Of a stretch of DNA of 41,173 bases, positions 16,538 through 25,111 are shown piece after piece (position 1 is the stretch's first letter; each line of letters starts with the position of its first letter). This DNA comes from Macrococcus capreoli (lineage in GTDB: Bacteria > Bacillota > Bacilli > Staphylococcales > Staphylococcaceae): contig NZ_JAOTIS010000019.1 in assembly GCF_025628935.1 (NCBI RefSeq), forward strand, positions 1 through 41,173. Reading direction: 5' to 3'. A model generated the notes under the pieces. It was not told where the DNA came from, ran no database searches, and was given only the letters and a program-made list of their open reading frames with translations. Both the position numbers and the translations under genes were made by a program.

Positions 16538-17388
16538 TTTATGATAAAGACGCGGCTTTTTCATATCCGATATTAAATAATCATTCGAACAGTTATAAAG
16601 AAAGTTCTTTTATATTAGATGTTGATTTACTAGATGACAATAAAAATTTCATTTTTAATATAAATTATGATATTCACAATGAATTTATTAAAAAACTGAT
16701 TAATAAAGATAAAGCTGCATTAATTTTTATAGTTCAATCGAAAGATAATTACTTCACAAAATTAAATAAGGATCAAAAAACAATCATTATACCTAAGAAT
16801 AGAATATCGATGTCAAACTCTACAATAATACAATTACATATTCAGTCGCTAGCACCGATTGAATTTTTTAATTGTTATGAACTTGAACCATTTTATGATT
16901 ATTATAAGGATAGGCTAAAAATAAATAAACATATGTTACTAGGATATTCTAATATAGTTAGATATCAAGGTTCAGAAAATAAACCATTAACAATCTTTGA
17001 AACATTGATTGATAAAAATCAAGAATCAGCATTTAAAGTAGAGTTAAGTTCAGAAACTGTAATTTTGAAGTTTAACGATGAAAAATTGTTAATGAGATCT
17101 GCTATTCAAAATAAAAACATTATGAATATGTATCTATATTACGGACTTTATCGCGCTATAGAAAAATTTATAGAAGCAAATAACTCAGACGAAGAGTACA
17201 TAGATGTTTATTCAATAAATACTAATCAAAATAATGTACTTAATCAAAAAATATTAAATTTGATTTTAAATAAAGGGATTCAAGAAATAAATCCTGATGA
17301 TATTGATGGCTTAATATCAAAAATATCTAATAAGCTAATAGAAAAATTTGTGAATAGTATTGAAGGGATGGCTTATCATGGAGATTAG
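16534..17388 (+). CDS. Unknown protein of the GHKL-ATPase operon, 284 aa
   Basis: Starts inside the stop of the ATPase gene (ATGA overlap) with a GAGGTC ahead. The N-terminal half looks like beta strands (FSYPILNNHSNSYKESSFIL, ALIFIVQSK, KTIIIPKNRI) and the C-terminal half is helical, with a run of Asn/Ile/Lys. No membrane segment, no nuclease motif and no nucleotide-binding loop is visible. I do not recognise it. The position implies that it is made in fixed ratio with the ATPase and probably binds it; a structural or DNA-recognition role is a guess. Confidence 0.75.
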   Translation: MIYDKDAAFSYPILNNHSNSYKESSFILDVDLLDDNKNFIFNINYDIHNEFIKKLINKDKAALIFIVQSKDNYFTKLNKDQKTIIIPKNRISMSNSTIIQLHIQSLAPIEFFNCYELEPFYDYYKDRLKINKHMLLGYSNIVRYQGSENKPLTIFETLIDKNQESAFKVELSSETVILKFNDEKLLMRSAIQNKNIMNMYLYYGLYRAIEKFIEANNSDEEYIDVYSINTNQNNVLNQKILNLILNKGIQEINPDDIDGLISKISNKLIEKFVNSIEGMAYHGD

Positions 17389-18115
17389 GCTACTTAATAA
17401 GGGCTACAAGAATAATTCGGAGTTATATAATGACTTTATTAGTGGGAATATAGACTATAATAAAGAGTATTTTTCAGAAGAAAGTATTTATATTAACGAT
17501 ATAGAAGATTTTCCAATATACATAGCTAAAGGAACTGATAAAGACAAATTAGCTGATTTTAATGAAGCAATACTTGTATTAAAAAAATTTGTTAACGAAA
17601 CGGAAAGAGATGTCCATTGGAATGAAACATTTTGGCATTCTTTATTAATTTCTAAAAAACGTAAATATATTATTGATAAATATCCTAGTATCAATAATTC
17701 GATAAAAGAGTTTAATAAAATAGTAATAAAAAATTTTGATTGGGAAAATTACATTTATAAATGTGTGCTTGCAGCTGAATATATAAATGATGCTAATTTT
17801 AATGATGTTGAAACAGATAAACACTACATTAGATTAATCTATGATAATCTAGATCTATACAATTATATTATTAAATATACTATATTTCGAAATTCTGAAT
17901 TTATTATAAAGTTATTAACTGTAATTGATGAAGAGAATTTATCTACAAGATTAAAAGCTAAAATCAAGAATAGAGATGATTTAGGAGATGATGAAAGGTA
18001 TGGGCGAAGAGTAATATATGAATTAAATAAAAATTACCCTGTTATCATGTCTCCATTTCTTGAAAAAGAAGAACTAAAGAATGAAATTTATAAAGCCTTA
18101 GCTTTATATGATTAA
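17378..18115 (+). CDS. Unknown helical protein of the GHKL-ATPase operon, about 245 aa
   Basis: The frame opens at a TTG at 17360, but the ATG at 17378 (MEIRLLNKGYKNNSELYNDF) is preferred; it overlaps the end of the preceding gene by 11 bases. The product is acidic and mostly helical, with many Tyr, Asn and Ile residues; WNETFWHSLLISKKRKYI and YGRRVIYELNKNYP are its most distinctive stretches. No known catalytic motif is seen. It is the last gene of the operon, closed by a strong terminator. Probably a third subunit of the same system; function unknown. Confidence 0.7.
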   Translation: MEIRLLNKGYKNNSELYNDFISGNIDYNKEYFSEESIYINDIEDFPIYIAKGTDKDKLADFNEAILVLKKFVNETERDVHWNETFWHSLLISKKRKYIIDKYPSINNSIKEFNKIVIKNFDWENYIYKCVLAAEYINDANFNDVETDKHYIRLIYDNLDLYNYIIKYTIFRNSEFIIKLLTVIDEENLSTRLKAKIKNRDDLGDDERYGRRVIYELNKNYPVIMSPFLEKEELKNEIYKALALYD

Positions 18116-18122
18116 ATGATAA

Positions 18123-18171
18123 AAATAAACTAAGAAATTAAGATATATATACTTAATTTCTTAGTTTATTT
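18123..18171. terminator. Bidirectional terminator with a perfect 20-bp stem
   Basis: AAATAAACTAAGAAATTAAG pairs exactly with CTTAATTTCTTAGTTTATTT across a 9-base AT loop. It lies between the convergent GHKL operon and the nuclease-helicase gene. Confidence 0.85.
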
Positions 18172-18188
18172 GATTGGGTTAAAAAAAA

Positions 18189-20126
18189 CTAGTACACTTC
18201 TAAATCTTCAGCAATATAACTAGACACAGATTTAGATTCGTAGTTTTGAACTAAATTATTTACTTTATTAGCGATAAAGTTGTTAAGTTCCTTATCCACA
18301 CAATAAATATAACAGCCTTTTTGTCCGCGAGTCATAAGTGTTCTATAAGTATTTCTGATTATTTCATCAGCGATTTTTTCATAATGTTTTTTGTTTTCTT
18401 TAATGCCTTTTCTAATACCCTTTAAAGATTGATCGGTTTTTGCGCGTTTCGTATAATCAGTAATAATTTTGCCGTTTTGCATTCTTAAATCGTTACCAAT
18501 AATAACACCTACATAATCGAATTCTAAACCTTGTGAAGTATGAACACACCCAACTTCATGAACTGAATTTGTTCCTATCGCCCAAGGTTCTTTACTATTT
18601 AAGTTCCAACTCATAGCGAAATTAAACTCTGGGATTTCTATATCTTTAACATCGGTTTTATCTTTCCCATCTTTTTTCCATTCCCAGCAATAACCCGCCA
18701 TCAATCTTGCTTTATTGTTACGTTTGTTTAAAAGTTGAATGGATTCATATAATTTTTGAGGGTTATCAAAAACCTTTATTTTGTAGTCAAAACCTTCAAA
18801 GCCATCTTTATTAGCCGTTTCTCTTATGCCTAACAAGTCATCAAGCCACGCTAAATAACCGTCAGAACCATTACACCTAAATTGCGATTGTAGTTCCATT
18901 TCAGTTACTTTACTTTCGAGTGAATCTGTATATTTTTTTATTTCTTCTATAGATCCTACATCTTTTAAAGTTACTTTTTGATGTTCATCGATAAAGAACA
19001 ATGAAAATTTAGAAGAATGAATTATCTCTTTGATTTGATTTTCCCCTTGGTTAGAATATAAACCGGATTTTGCATTTAAACGATGAGATTCATCTACTAT
19101 TAATGCATCGAATTCTTTTTCAGGTGTGTTAATATAACTTCCACTACTCTTAAATAAATTATCTATGTGGTTTTTTCTAAAATCTTTTTTTAACTTAATA
19201 GAGTATACATTACGTGGTGCTGAATTCTTAGTAACGTATTGAGCAACCATAGATCGTCTGGTTAATTCTACTAATAAATTAATGGCAAGGACAGATTTCC
19301 CAGTCCCAGGGCCACCTTTTACAATAAGAGTTTGACGCGTATTTGTTCTTAAAGCTTTTTCTGCTAATTGAAGTGCTGTCTCATATATCACCTTTTGTTC
19401 ATCTATCATAATAAATTCTTCGTTACCATGTAACATACTAAGAAGAGTATCCTGAAGAGATTTTGAAGGTCTAATTTTTCCGTTTTCAATTTTATAAATA
19501 CCTTCTTTATTATCACCATATTTAATATATTTTTTAATAAATTCTCGAAGCTTAGCGGATTGTCCTTTAGTAAATATAGGTGCTTTTTCGACATAGAATG
19601 AATAACTTTTATCTAAAAGAGGATCTCCAAGTTCGGTATTTGAAATATAATTATGTAAATAGGCAGAAGGAATGATATTAATGTTTTCGTTTTGTACAGT
19701 TTGATTATAGTCTTCTATTAAAGAAGCGTATGACCATGCTTGATAAGAAGGGTGGGTTGTTTCAGCAATACCATGTTGGAACCTTGTTTTAACAATGCCT
19801 TCTTTTTCAACTTTTTCTACTGTGTTCCATTGTTTTAACTCTATAACGACAACATTAGAATGTGTCTCGTCTTTACCACTAATTAAGAAGTCAACACGTC
19901 TAGATGTATAAGGGATCTTAAATTCAATAGCAACTCCAGAATCGTCAGGAATATCTTCATCTTGCATGACACGATACATATATTGCATGGAATTATCCCA
20001 TGATCGTACTTCTCGTTCATTGATATTACCTATTTTAGCTTTGTAATTATTAATGATATTATTGACTAGTGTTTCTTCATATACATCATTGATAAATTCC
20101 TTTTTTGTAGCTTCATAAATAATCAT
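18189..20126 (-). CDS. PD-(D/E)XK nuclease-helicase fusion (DUF2075 family), 645 aa
   Basis: The N-terminal part has a restriction-endonuclease-like core: RRVDFLISG (D79), then VVVIELKQW (E96, K98), the D...ExK pattern of PD-(D/E)XK nucleases. A DUF2075 helicase/NTPase follows: Walker A GGPGTGKS (271-278), the DExH-like LIVDESHRL (343-350), FFIDEHQKV, and a C-terminal HTSQGLEFDYVGVIIG (UvrD-like motif V/VI) with RTLMTRGQKGCYIY. Such proteins (Schlafen group 3-like) are frequent in defence islands. Divergent from a MazG-like gene with only 61 bases between starts, which suggests shared control. Ribosome binding site AGGAGG. The nuclease and ATPase active sites look intact. Confidence 0.85.
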   Translation of the reverse strand: MIIYEATKKEFINDVYEETLVNNIINNYKAKIGNINEREVRSWDNSMQYMYRVMQDEDIPDDSGVAIEFKIPYTSRRVDFLISGKDETHSNVVVIELKQWNTVEKVEKEGIVKTRFQHGIAETTHPSYQAWSYASLIEDYNQTVQNENINIIPSAYLHNYISNTELGDPLLDKSYSFYVEKAPIFTKGQSAKLREFIKKYIKYGDNKEGIYKIENGKIRPSKSLQDTLLSMLHGNEEFIMIDEQKVIYETALQLAEKALRTNTRQTLIVKGGPGTGKSVLAINLLVELTRRSMVAQYVTKNSAPRNVYSIKLKKDFRKNHIDNLFKSSGSYINTPEKEFDALIVDESHRLNAKSGLYSNQGENQIKEIIHSSKFSLFFIDEHQKVTLKDVGSIEEIKKYTDSLESKVTEMELQSQFRCNGSDGYLAWLDDLLGIRETANKDGFEGFDYKIKVFDNPQKLYESIQLLNKRNNKARLMAGYCWEWKKDGKDKTDVKDIEIPEFNFAMSWNLNSKEPWAIGTNSVHEVGCVHTSQGLEFDYVGVIIGNDLRMQNGKIITDYTKRAKTDQSLKGIRKGIKENKKHYEKIADEIIRNTYRTLMTRGQKGCYIYCVDKELNNFIANKVNNLVQNYESKSVSSYIAEDLEVY

Positions 20127-20187
20127 ATAGTTTCCTCCTAAGTCACTTATTAATTATTATATAATAGAAAAAAAGGATGTGGTAAAA

Positions 20188-20490
20188 ATGAATCAAGAAA
20201 TAATAGATTTAGTTAATGAATTTAGAGAAGAGCGAAATTGGAATCAATTTCATAATCCTAAAGATCTTTCATTATCTTTGAACCTTGAAGCGGCAGAATT
20301 ACTTGAAAATTTCCAATGGTTATCAAGTGAAGAAGCTGTAATAAAAAATAGACAAAATATTGCTGAAGAATTAGCTGATATATTTATTTACGGTATTCAG
20401 TTAGCAGAAGAAATGGATTTTAATATTGAAGAAATAATAAAAATGAAAATGAAATTAAATGCTGAAAAGTATCCTATTAATAATCATTAA
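20188..20490 (+). CDS. MazG-like nucleotide pyrophosphohydrolase, 100 aa
   Basis: Short all-alpha NTP pyrophosphatase of the MazG/RS21-C6 type, shown by the paired metal-binding motifs EAAELLENF and EELADIFIY (ExxE then ExxD), with FREERNWNQFHNPKDLS before them. These enzymes hydrolyse (d)NTPs to NMPs plus pyrophosphate. The GTG at 20179 is too close to the AAGGA; the ATG at 20188 (MNQEIIDLVNEF) is preferred. Divergent from the nuclease-helicase gene; a -10-like TATAAT lies at about 20160. It could act with the neighbouring nuclease, for example by depleting or policing nucleotides during infection; this is inference. Confidence 0.88.
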   Translation: MNQEIIDLVNEFREERNWNQFHNPKDLSLSLNLEAAELLENFQWLSSEEAVIKNRQNIAEELADIFIYGIQLAEEMDFNIEEIIKMKMKLNAEKYPINNH

Positions 20491-20584
20491 ATATTAGATG
20501 TCAATAGCGGTTTAAAAATGCAGTTAGATAAAATACCCAAAATTCTAAATATTCACTAAGTCATAATATAAGAGGAAATATAAT

Positions 20585-22681
20585 ATGAATTTTTCGATAT
20601 CAGCAGATAAACCTTTAGATGAAATAGAGAAAGATTTATTTAATAGAAAAGTTTTTTCAAATAGAATTGCCGACATGTTAAAAAAAAGAAATGAAAAAGA
20701 TTGTTTAATTATTGGACTTTATGGGAGATGGGGCTATGGTAAAACTACTATTCTAAATTTTATTGAAAAAAATTTAGAAAATGAAGAGAGTATAATCATA
20801 TATAAATTTAATCCATGGCGATACCCAGATGAAGAAATCTTAATCCGAAATTTTTTTATAGATTTAGGAGAGCATCTAGATTTTTCAATAATTAATAAAA
20901 GAGAAAAAATTGGATCATTAATTGAAAATAGTATAAAACCTTTATCAAAAATGTTTAATGCTGAGAAATATGTTTCGGGACTACAAGTATTTTTTAAAGC
21001 TTCTAATTTGGAAGTATTAAAAATTAATCTTCAAAAATATCTTAAACTAAGTAGAAAAAAGATATTAATAGTAATTGATGATATAGATAGATTAGATAAA
21101 AATGAAATATTATCGTTATTTCGTTTAATAAAGTTAGTATCTGATTTTGAAAATATTCATTTTTTATTAGCTATGGATAAAAATATTGTGTCTTCAGTTT
21201 TAAATCAAAATTATATGAGTGATGAAATATATGGAAATAACTTTTTAGAGAAGATTGTTAATCTTCCAATTGAAATACCAGAAATTAGAGAAGAACAACT
21301 TTTACAATTTTGTTACACTGAATTAAATAAAATTATCCAGGTTGAATCTTTGGGTTTAACGGATAATGAAATGCATGAATTTACATATAATTTTTCTAGA
21401 TATTTGATGCATTTTATTGATTCTCCTCGTCAAGTATTGAGATATATTAATAATATTAAATTTGTAGCATCATTCATTAAAGGTGAAGTGCATTATTCAG
21501 ATTTCTTTTTAATTGAAGGGGTGAAAGTATTTGTACCACAACTTTATGATATATATATATCAAATAAAATTCTCTTCTATAACTCAAATTACTTTAACTC
21601 AATGGATTTGGAAAACAAAAATTCTCAATTCGAAGCTATCGTAACTCAAAAAATGAATCATTTAAAAGATTTTGAAATAACAAAGTTAAAAAAATTAACT
21701 TATTATTTATTTCCTAATTTAAAAAATGATAACAATAATATATTGAGTAATAATAGAATTAATAAAAGAGTTAGTAATCCTGATTATTTCGAAAAATACT
21801 TTAGCTATTCTTTATTGGATACTGAAATAAGTGATAATAATATAGATCAATTTTTTGATTTACTAAGTAGAAATAATGATGATATTGTATTGGGTATTTA
21901 TATAAAGGAAATAATAACACCTAGAAATAAATTATCGTTTGCCACAAAATTACGAAAATCAATAGATTTATTAGATGAAACTAATGTGCCAAGATTATTA
22001 AATTTTTTAGAAAAGAATATAATGGATTTAGAGTATAAAAATACTGCTTTTTTAGAAAGAAATGATTTTACTGAATTTGCAATGTTATCTTCAGATTTAT
22101 TTTTAAAGATTAATGATAGTAACAAACGATATGAATTAGCAAAAGAATTTATATCTGATGGCCAAAATTTAGAATTTATTGCTGAAAGTTTTTATTGGTT
22201 TAGAAAAGAAACTGCTCAATACCCAGAAAAAAATGCGTTTACAAATTCAGAAGTAAAGGAATTAGGTGGAACATTAGCTGGTCGAATTAAAAACGATTTA
22301 ATCCCGTTGCCGATTGACGAACTTTTCAATTTGAAATATTTATCAATATATTTTAGGTTTTGGTCTTTGTATGGTGAAAAAGAGGAGTTTAGAAGTTTTA
22401 TTAACAATATATTAAACCATAATTCTATCTATGTTTTTGATTTGATTACTTTGTACTTACCTCGTATTGTAGGTTATGAAGAGAGATTAACTGATTTGGA
22501 TATAGAACATTATAATTTAATAAATGAAAGATTTGATGCAGATAAAATATTAGAAGCTTTAATTCAAGAATTAGGAACGGGTGATACAGAAATCGAAGAA
22601 TATCCAAAACTAAAAGATGATTGGTATAATAAAAATATTGTAGGTTATCAATATTTATGGTTCCACAATAAAAACAAATAA
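20585..22681 (+). CDS. KAP family P-loop NTPase, 698 aa
   Basis: Walker A GLYGRWGYGKTT (44-55), the KAP-typical YKFNPWRYPDEE just after it, Walker B LIVIDDIDRL (161-170), LLAMDK and the PRQVLRYINN sensor region near 280-290. These are the hallmarks of KAP P-loop ATPases (including the phage-exclusion protein PifA). Most KAP proteins have membrane helices inserted in the P-loop domain; none is evident here. The C-terminal 400 residues are helical, without a recognisable effector domain. AT-rich like the rest of the island, RBS GAGGAAAT. It lies 94 bases after the MazG-like gene and could be in the same transcript. Defence role inferred from family and context. Confidence 0.85.
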   Translation: MNFSISADKPLDEIEKDLFNRKVFSNRIADMLKKRNEKDCLIIGLYGRWGYGKTTILNFIEKNLENEESIIIYKFNPWRYPDEEILIRNFFIDLGEHLDFSIINKREKIGSLIENSIKPLSKMFNAEKYVSGLQVFFKASNLEVLKINLQKYLKLSRKKILIVIDDIDRLDKNEILSLFRLIKLVSDFENIHFLLAMDKNIVSSVLNQNYMSDEIYGNNFLEKIVNLPIEIPEIREEQLLQFCYTELNKIIQVESLGLTDNEMHEFTYNFSRYLMHFIDSPRQVLRYINNIKFVASFIKGEVHYSDFFLIEGVKVFVPQLYDIYISNKILFYNSNYFNSMDLENKNSQFEAIVTQKMNHLKDFEITKLKKLTYYLFPNLKNDNNNILSNNRINKRVSNPDYFEKYFSYSLLDTEISDNNIDQFFDLLSRNNDDIVLGIYIKEIITPRNKLSFATKLRKSIDLLDETNVPRLLNFLEKNIMDLEYKNTAFLERNDFTEFAMLSSDLFLKINDSNKRYELAKEFISDGQNLEFIAESFYWFRKETAQYPEKNAFTNSEVKELGGTLAGRIKNDLIPLPIDELFNLKYLSIYFRFWSLYGEKEEFRSFINNILNHNSIYVFDLITLYLPRIVGYEERLTDLDIEHYNLINERFDADKILEALIQELGTGDTEIEEYPKLKDDWYNKNIVGYQYLWFHNKNK

Positions 22682-22726
22682 GGATATTATGATAATTCAT
22701 AAAAATAGTTTAGTGAGGTGCCTATC

Positions 22727-23635
22727 TTGAAAAAATCCCTAATCATCGGCTCTACAGTTTGTGATATTATGATTTATGTTGATAAGTTACCAACCACGGC
22801 AGGGGATGTTCATGTTAAGGAACAGTTAATGAGTGTCGGTGGTTGTGCGTATAATGTGGCGAATGTTCTGCATCGTTTGGATTTACTACATACTTTTATT
22901 TCACCTGTTGGTACAGGAATTTATGGTGAATTTGTAAAGTCTGAGTTATTGAAACAGGGAATGACGCCTGAAATAATGGTTGAAGAGGCAAATGGCTGTT
23001 GTTACTGCTTTGTAGAACAATCTGGCGAGCGTACGTTTATATCGCATCATGGGGTAGAATATACATTCAATCCGGATTGGTTAAATCATTTAAACATTGA
23101 TGATTTTGATTATATTTATATTTGTGGTCTGGAGATCGAAGAACGTGATGGTCCATTGATTATTAATACATTGAATAATGTTAATGGTACAGTTATATTT
23201 TGTCCGGGACCTCGAGGGACTTTGATTGATAGTAAGAGATTAGAAGCGGTATATGGTCTAAATCCGATAATTCATTGCAACGAAGAAGAAATTAAGGCTT
23301 TAACAAATGAACAGGATTTAGAAACAGCGGTTATAAAGATGCATAAAAGAACGAATAACATCGTTATAACGACGCTTGGTGATAAAGGTGCTTGTTTCTA
23401 TGATGGTGCGTTTCACTATATTGAAGGTGTAAAGGCTAAAGTCGTTGATACGGTTGGTGCAGGAGATAGTCATATCGGTGGTGTGATAGCAGCATTAACT
23501 ATCGACTATGATTTATCAGATGCGATTCGTTTCGGGAATCATGTATCAAGTAAGATTGTTAGCCGTAATGGCGTGAATTTAAATGAGACTGATGTTAATG
23601 AACTACGCAAACTATTGAAAGACAGTTTAATGTAG
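22727..23635 (+). CDS. PfkB family carbohydrate/nucleoside kinase, about 302 aa
   Basis: Ribokinase-fold sugar kinase: N-terminal IIGSTVCDIMIYVD, the GG-containing MSVGGCAYNVANVLHRL (PfkB signature 1 region), and the C-terminal DTVGAGDSHIGG with the catalytic Asp (signature 2). The frame could start at GTG 22718, but that codon is part of the TGAGGTG ribosome binding site; TTG 22727 (reading MKKSLIIGST) has a spacing of 6 and is preferred. The substrate cannot be told; pseudouridine, fructose-type sugars or nucleosides are all possible. No partner glycosidase is adjacent. It is the first gene right of the AT-rich island and has a more typical base composition, so the island edge is near 22690. 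Confidence 0.88.
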   Translation: MKKSLIIGSTVCDIMIYVDKLPTTAGDVHVKEQLMSVGGCAYNVANVLHRLDLLHTFISPVGTGIYGEFVKSELLKQGMTPEIMVEEANGCCYCFVEQSGERTFISHHGVEYTFNPDWLNHLNIDDFDYIYICGLEIEERDGPLIINTLNNVNGTVIFCPGPRGTLIDSKRLEAVYGLNPIIHCNEEEIKALTNEQDLETAVIKMHKRTNNIVITTLGDKGACFYDGAFHYIEGVKAKVVDTVGAGDSHIGGVIAALTIDYDLSDAIRFGNHVSSKIVSRNGVNLNETDVNELRKLLKDSLM

Positions 23636-23667
23636 AATGATGTAATTTTACGTGTTATAATAAAAAC

Positions 23668-23820
23668 CGTATCACTCATAATTCTTCAGACCGCGTGACC
23701 AAGCTATCTATCGGTAGTGAACATAAGCTACGTATAATCGTAGCCGCCCTGAAGTCGAGGATACTTACATATTTAATTACAAGCCCAAAACACTAAGTTG
23801 ATGCGTTTTGGGTTTTTTCT
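23668..23820 (+). ncRNA. Probable structured small RNA with terminator (no known family)
   Basis: A TATAAT at 23656-23661 is followed by a compact folded segment and an intrinsic terminator (CCCAAAAC ... GTTTTGGG, 23783-23812, then a T run). The body has a closing stem CTTCAG (23684-23689) / CTGAAG (23749-23754) enclosing two hairpins, CTATC-TATC-GGTAG (23704-23717) and GCTACG-TATAAT-CGTAGC (23727-23744), a three-way junction with unpaired CCGCGTGACCAAG and TGAACATAA. There is no open reading frame and no gene directly downstream. It may be an independent sRNA or the 3' end of the kinase mRNA. It does not match any riboswitch I can recall. Confidence 0.5.
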
Positions 23821-23907
23821 GTATATTAGCGTATTAAATTAGGATGAATGTTGTTTTACCATATGTTAGCAGATTAGGTGAGAGATAGTATCAAATTACT
23901 GAATAAA

Positions 23908-23973
23908 ATAAGCCCGCAATCTAGTTGACTGTGGGCTTATAAAAAACTTAACCCTACATCGAAAATGTAGGGT
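23908..23973. other. Two hairpins in a gene-poor stretch (23821-24213)
   Basis: ATAAGCCCGCA/TGTGGGCTTAT (23908-23940) and ACCCTACAT-CGAAA-ATGTAGGGT (23951-23973). The first is followed by T-rich sequence only on the minus strand, so it could be a minus-strand terminator; the second has no T run. The rest of 23821-24213 holds only the doubtful coding remnant at 24021-24152. Confidence 0.45.
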
Positions 23974-24020
23974 CTACAAACATATAGTTTATTTCCTTAT
24001 TGCTAATAATAATGGTTTAA

Positions 24021-24152
24021 CTAGAATATTTCAAGAATATTATCGGAAAAATTATAAAATGTAAAAGTGTAGGTATAGGAAGCTGGGGAGGTAAGGATAA
24101 TAATATCTTTTTTAAAGATTACAAGGGATTTAAAAATGGTCAAGCGCAGTGA
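24021..24152 (+). pseudogene. Possible decayed coding fragment
   Basis: A 43-codon plus-strand frame between a TAA and a TGA, with no start codon or ribosome binding site, has protein-like content (CKSVGIGSWGGKDNNIFFKD, then YKGFKNGQAQ). It may be the tail of a lost gene next to the island. Could also be chance. Confidence 0.2.
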
Positions 24153-24213
24153 TAAAATGATATATGAATCATGTTTACTATCGTTTATTTAATATATTAA
24201 TTAGAGGTGACCA

Positions 24214-24969
24214 ATGGATAATATCACTAAGGATGAACTTCATGAAATAATAAAAACGATGAAAGCGAAAGAATTAAGAACGTTTGTACGTCAAATATGC
24301 GAGAAACATCCAGCAGTATATGAGGAGTTTAAAGTATTTAATCATATGGTTTCTCTATCAACAACGCAATATATTTATGAACTGGAATCACTTGTAACGC
24401 GTTATGAAGATGAATTGGAAAGTAAGACTGCTAAGAAGGAAATGCTCAAAGATATCGAACATTTATTGATGGCACAGTTAGAGATTCATTATCAGGAGAA
24501 AGATTATGAGTGGATGATGGATGCATTAATTGCGACGCTGTCACTTATAGGACGTTCAGAATTTGGCAATATGGAACAACATCTCATGAAAATACATGAA
24601 TATTTATTGTATATCACTGAAACGGTATTACGTTATTTTGAGGCAACACAGCGTTTAAAGTTGATGAGAAGATTTTTAACTATTGCAAAGACATGTAATG
24701 AGATTACTGAAACGTATATATTGTGTCATGTGAAAGCATTGATGGACACGATACAATCACCAGATCAATTATATGATGAAATGAAATCAATATTAACGAA
24801 TATTCCAGAAGGCGTGAGTGATCGCAGAATAATTGCAATAATTGTAGTGATGATTCAATTACAGGATTATATTGATGAAAAGGATAATGATTTAGACAAG
24901 ATATTGGCGAAATATGATGATTATGAAGTCGTTCAGGAACATTTAGGGATAGTGAAATTAGTTGAATAG
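24214..24969 (+). CDS. Unknown all-helical protein, 251 aa
   Basis: Ribosome binding site AGAGGTGACC before the ATG. The whole protein reads as amphipathic helices rich in Glu, Lys, Leu and Met (DELHEIIKTMKAKELRTFVR, YELESLVTRYEDELESKTAK, HEYLLYITETVLRYFEATQR), with no membrane segment, signal peptide or catalytic motif. The repeating 30-40-residue helical pattern suggests a scaffold or repeat-type (TPR/HEAT-like) protein. It is monocistronic. Base use is like the core genome rather than the island. I do not recognise it. Confidence 0.65.
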   Translation: MDNITKDELHEIIKTMKAKELRTFVRQICEKHPAVYEEFKVFNHMVSLSTTQYIYELESLVTRYEDELESKTAKKEMLKDIEHLLMAQLEIHYQEKDYEWMMDALIATLSLIGRSEFGNMEQHLMKIHEYLLYITETVLRYFEATQRLKLMRRFLTIAKTCNEITETYILCHVKALMDTIQSPDQLYDEMKSILTNIPEGVSDRRIIAIIVVMIQLQDYIDEKDNDLDKILAKYDDYEVVQEHLGIVKLVE

Positions 24970-25111
24970 TTAGTACTTTCTCAATCTCTTAAGTCATAAA
25001 CTTATTATATTTCAATCATTTCCCCCTGCCACCACCATATTAATAGGAAAATTGTAACCGAAGTGATAAAATTACCTCATGATATATAAATAAAAATCTG
25101 GAGGTTACATC

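Noticed and set aside
12640-22726. Integrase, transposase, tRNA attachment site or CRISPR array at the island
   Set aside because: No recombinase motif, no tRNA gene and no direct repeats flanking the island were seen; no repeat-spacer pattern anywhere in the window.
23668-23820. 6S RNA, SRP RNA or a known riboswitch
   Set aside because: The folding and conserved bases do not match the families I know; kept as an unassigned structured RNA.
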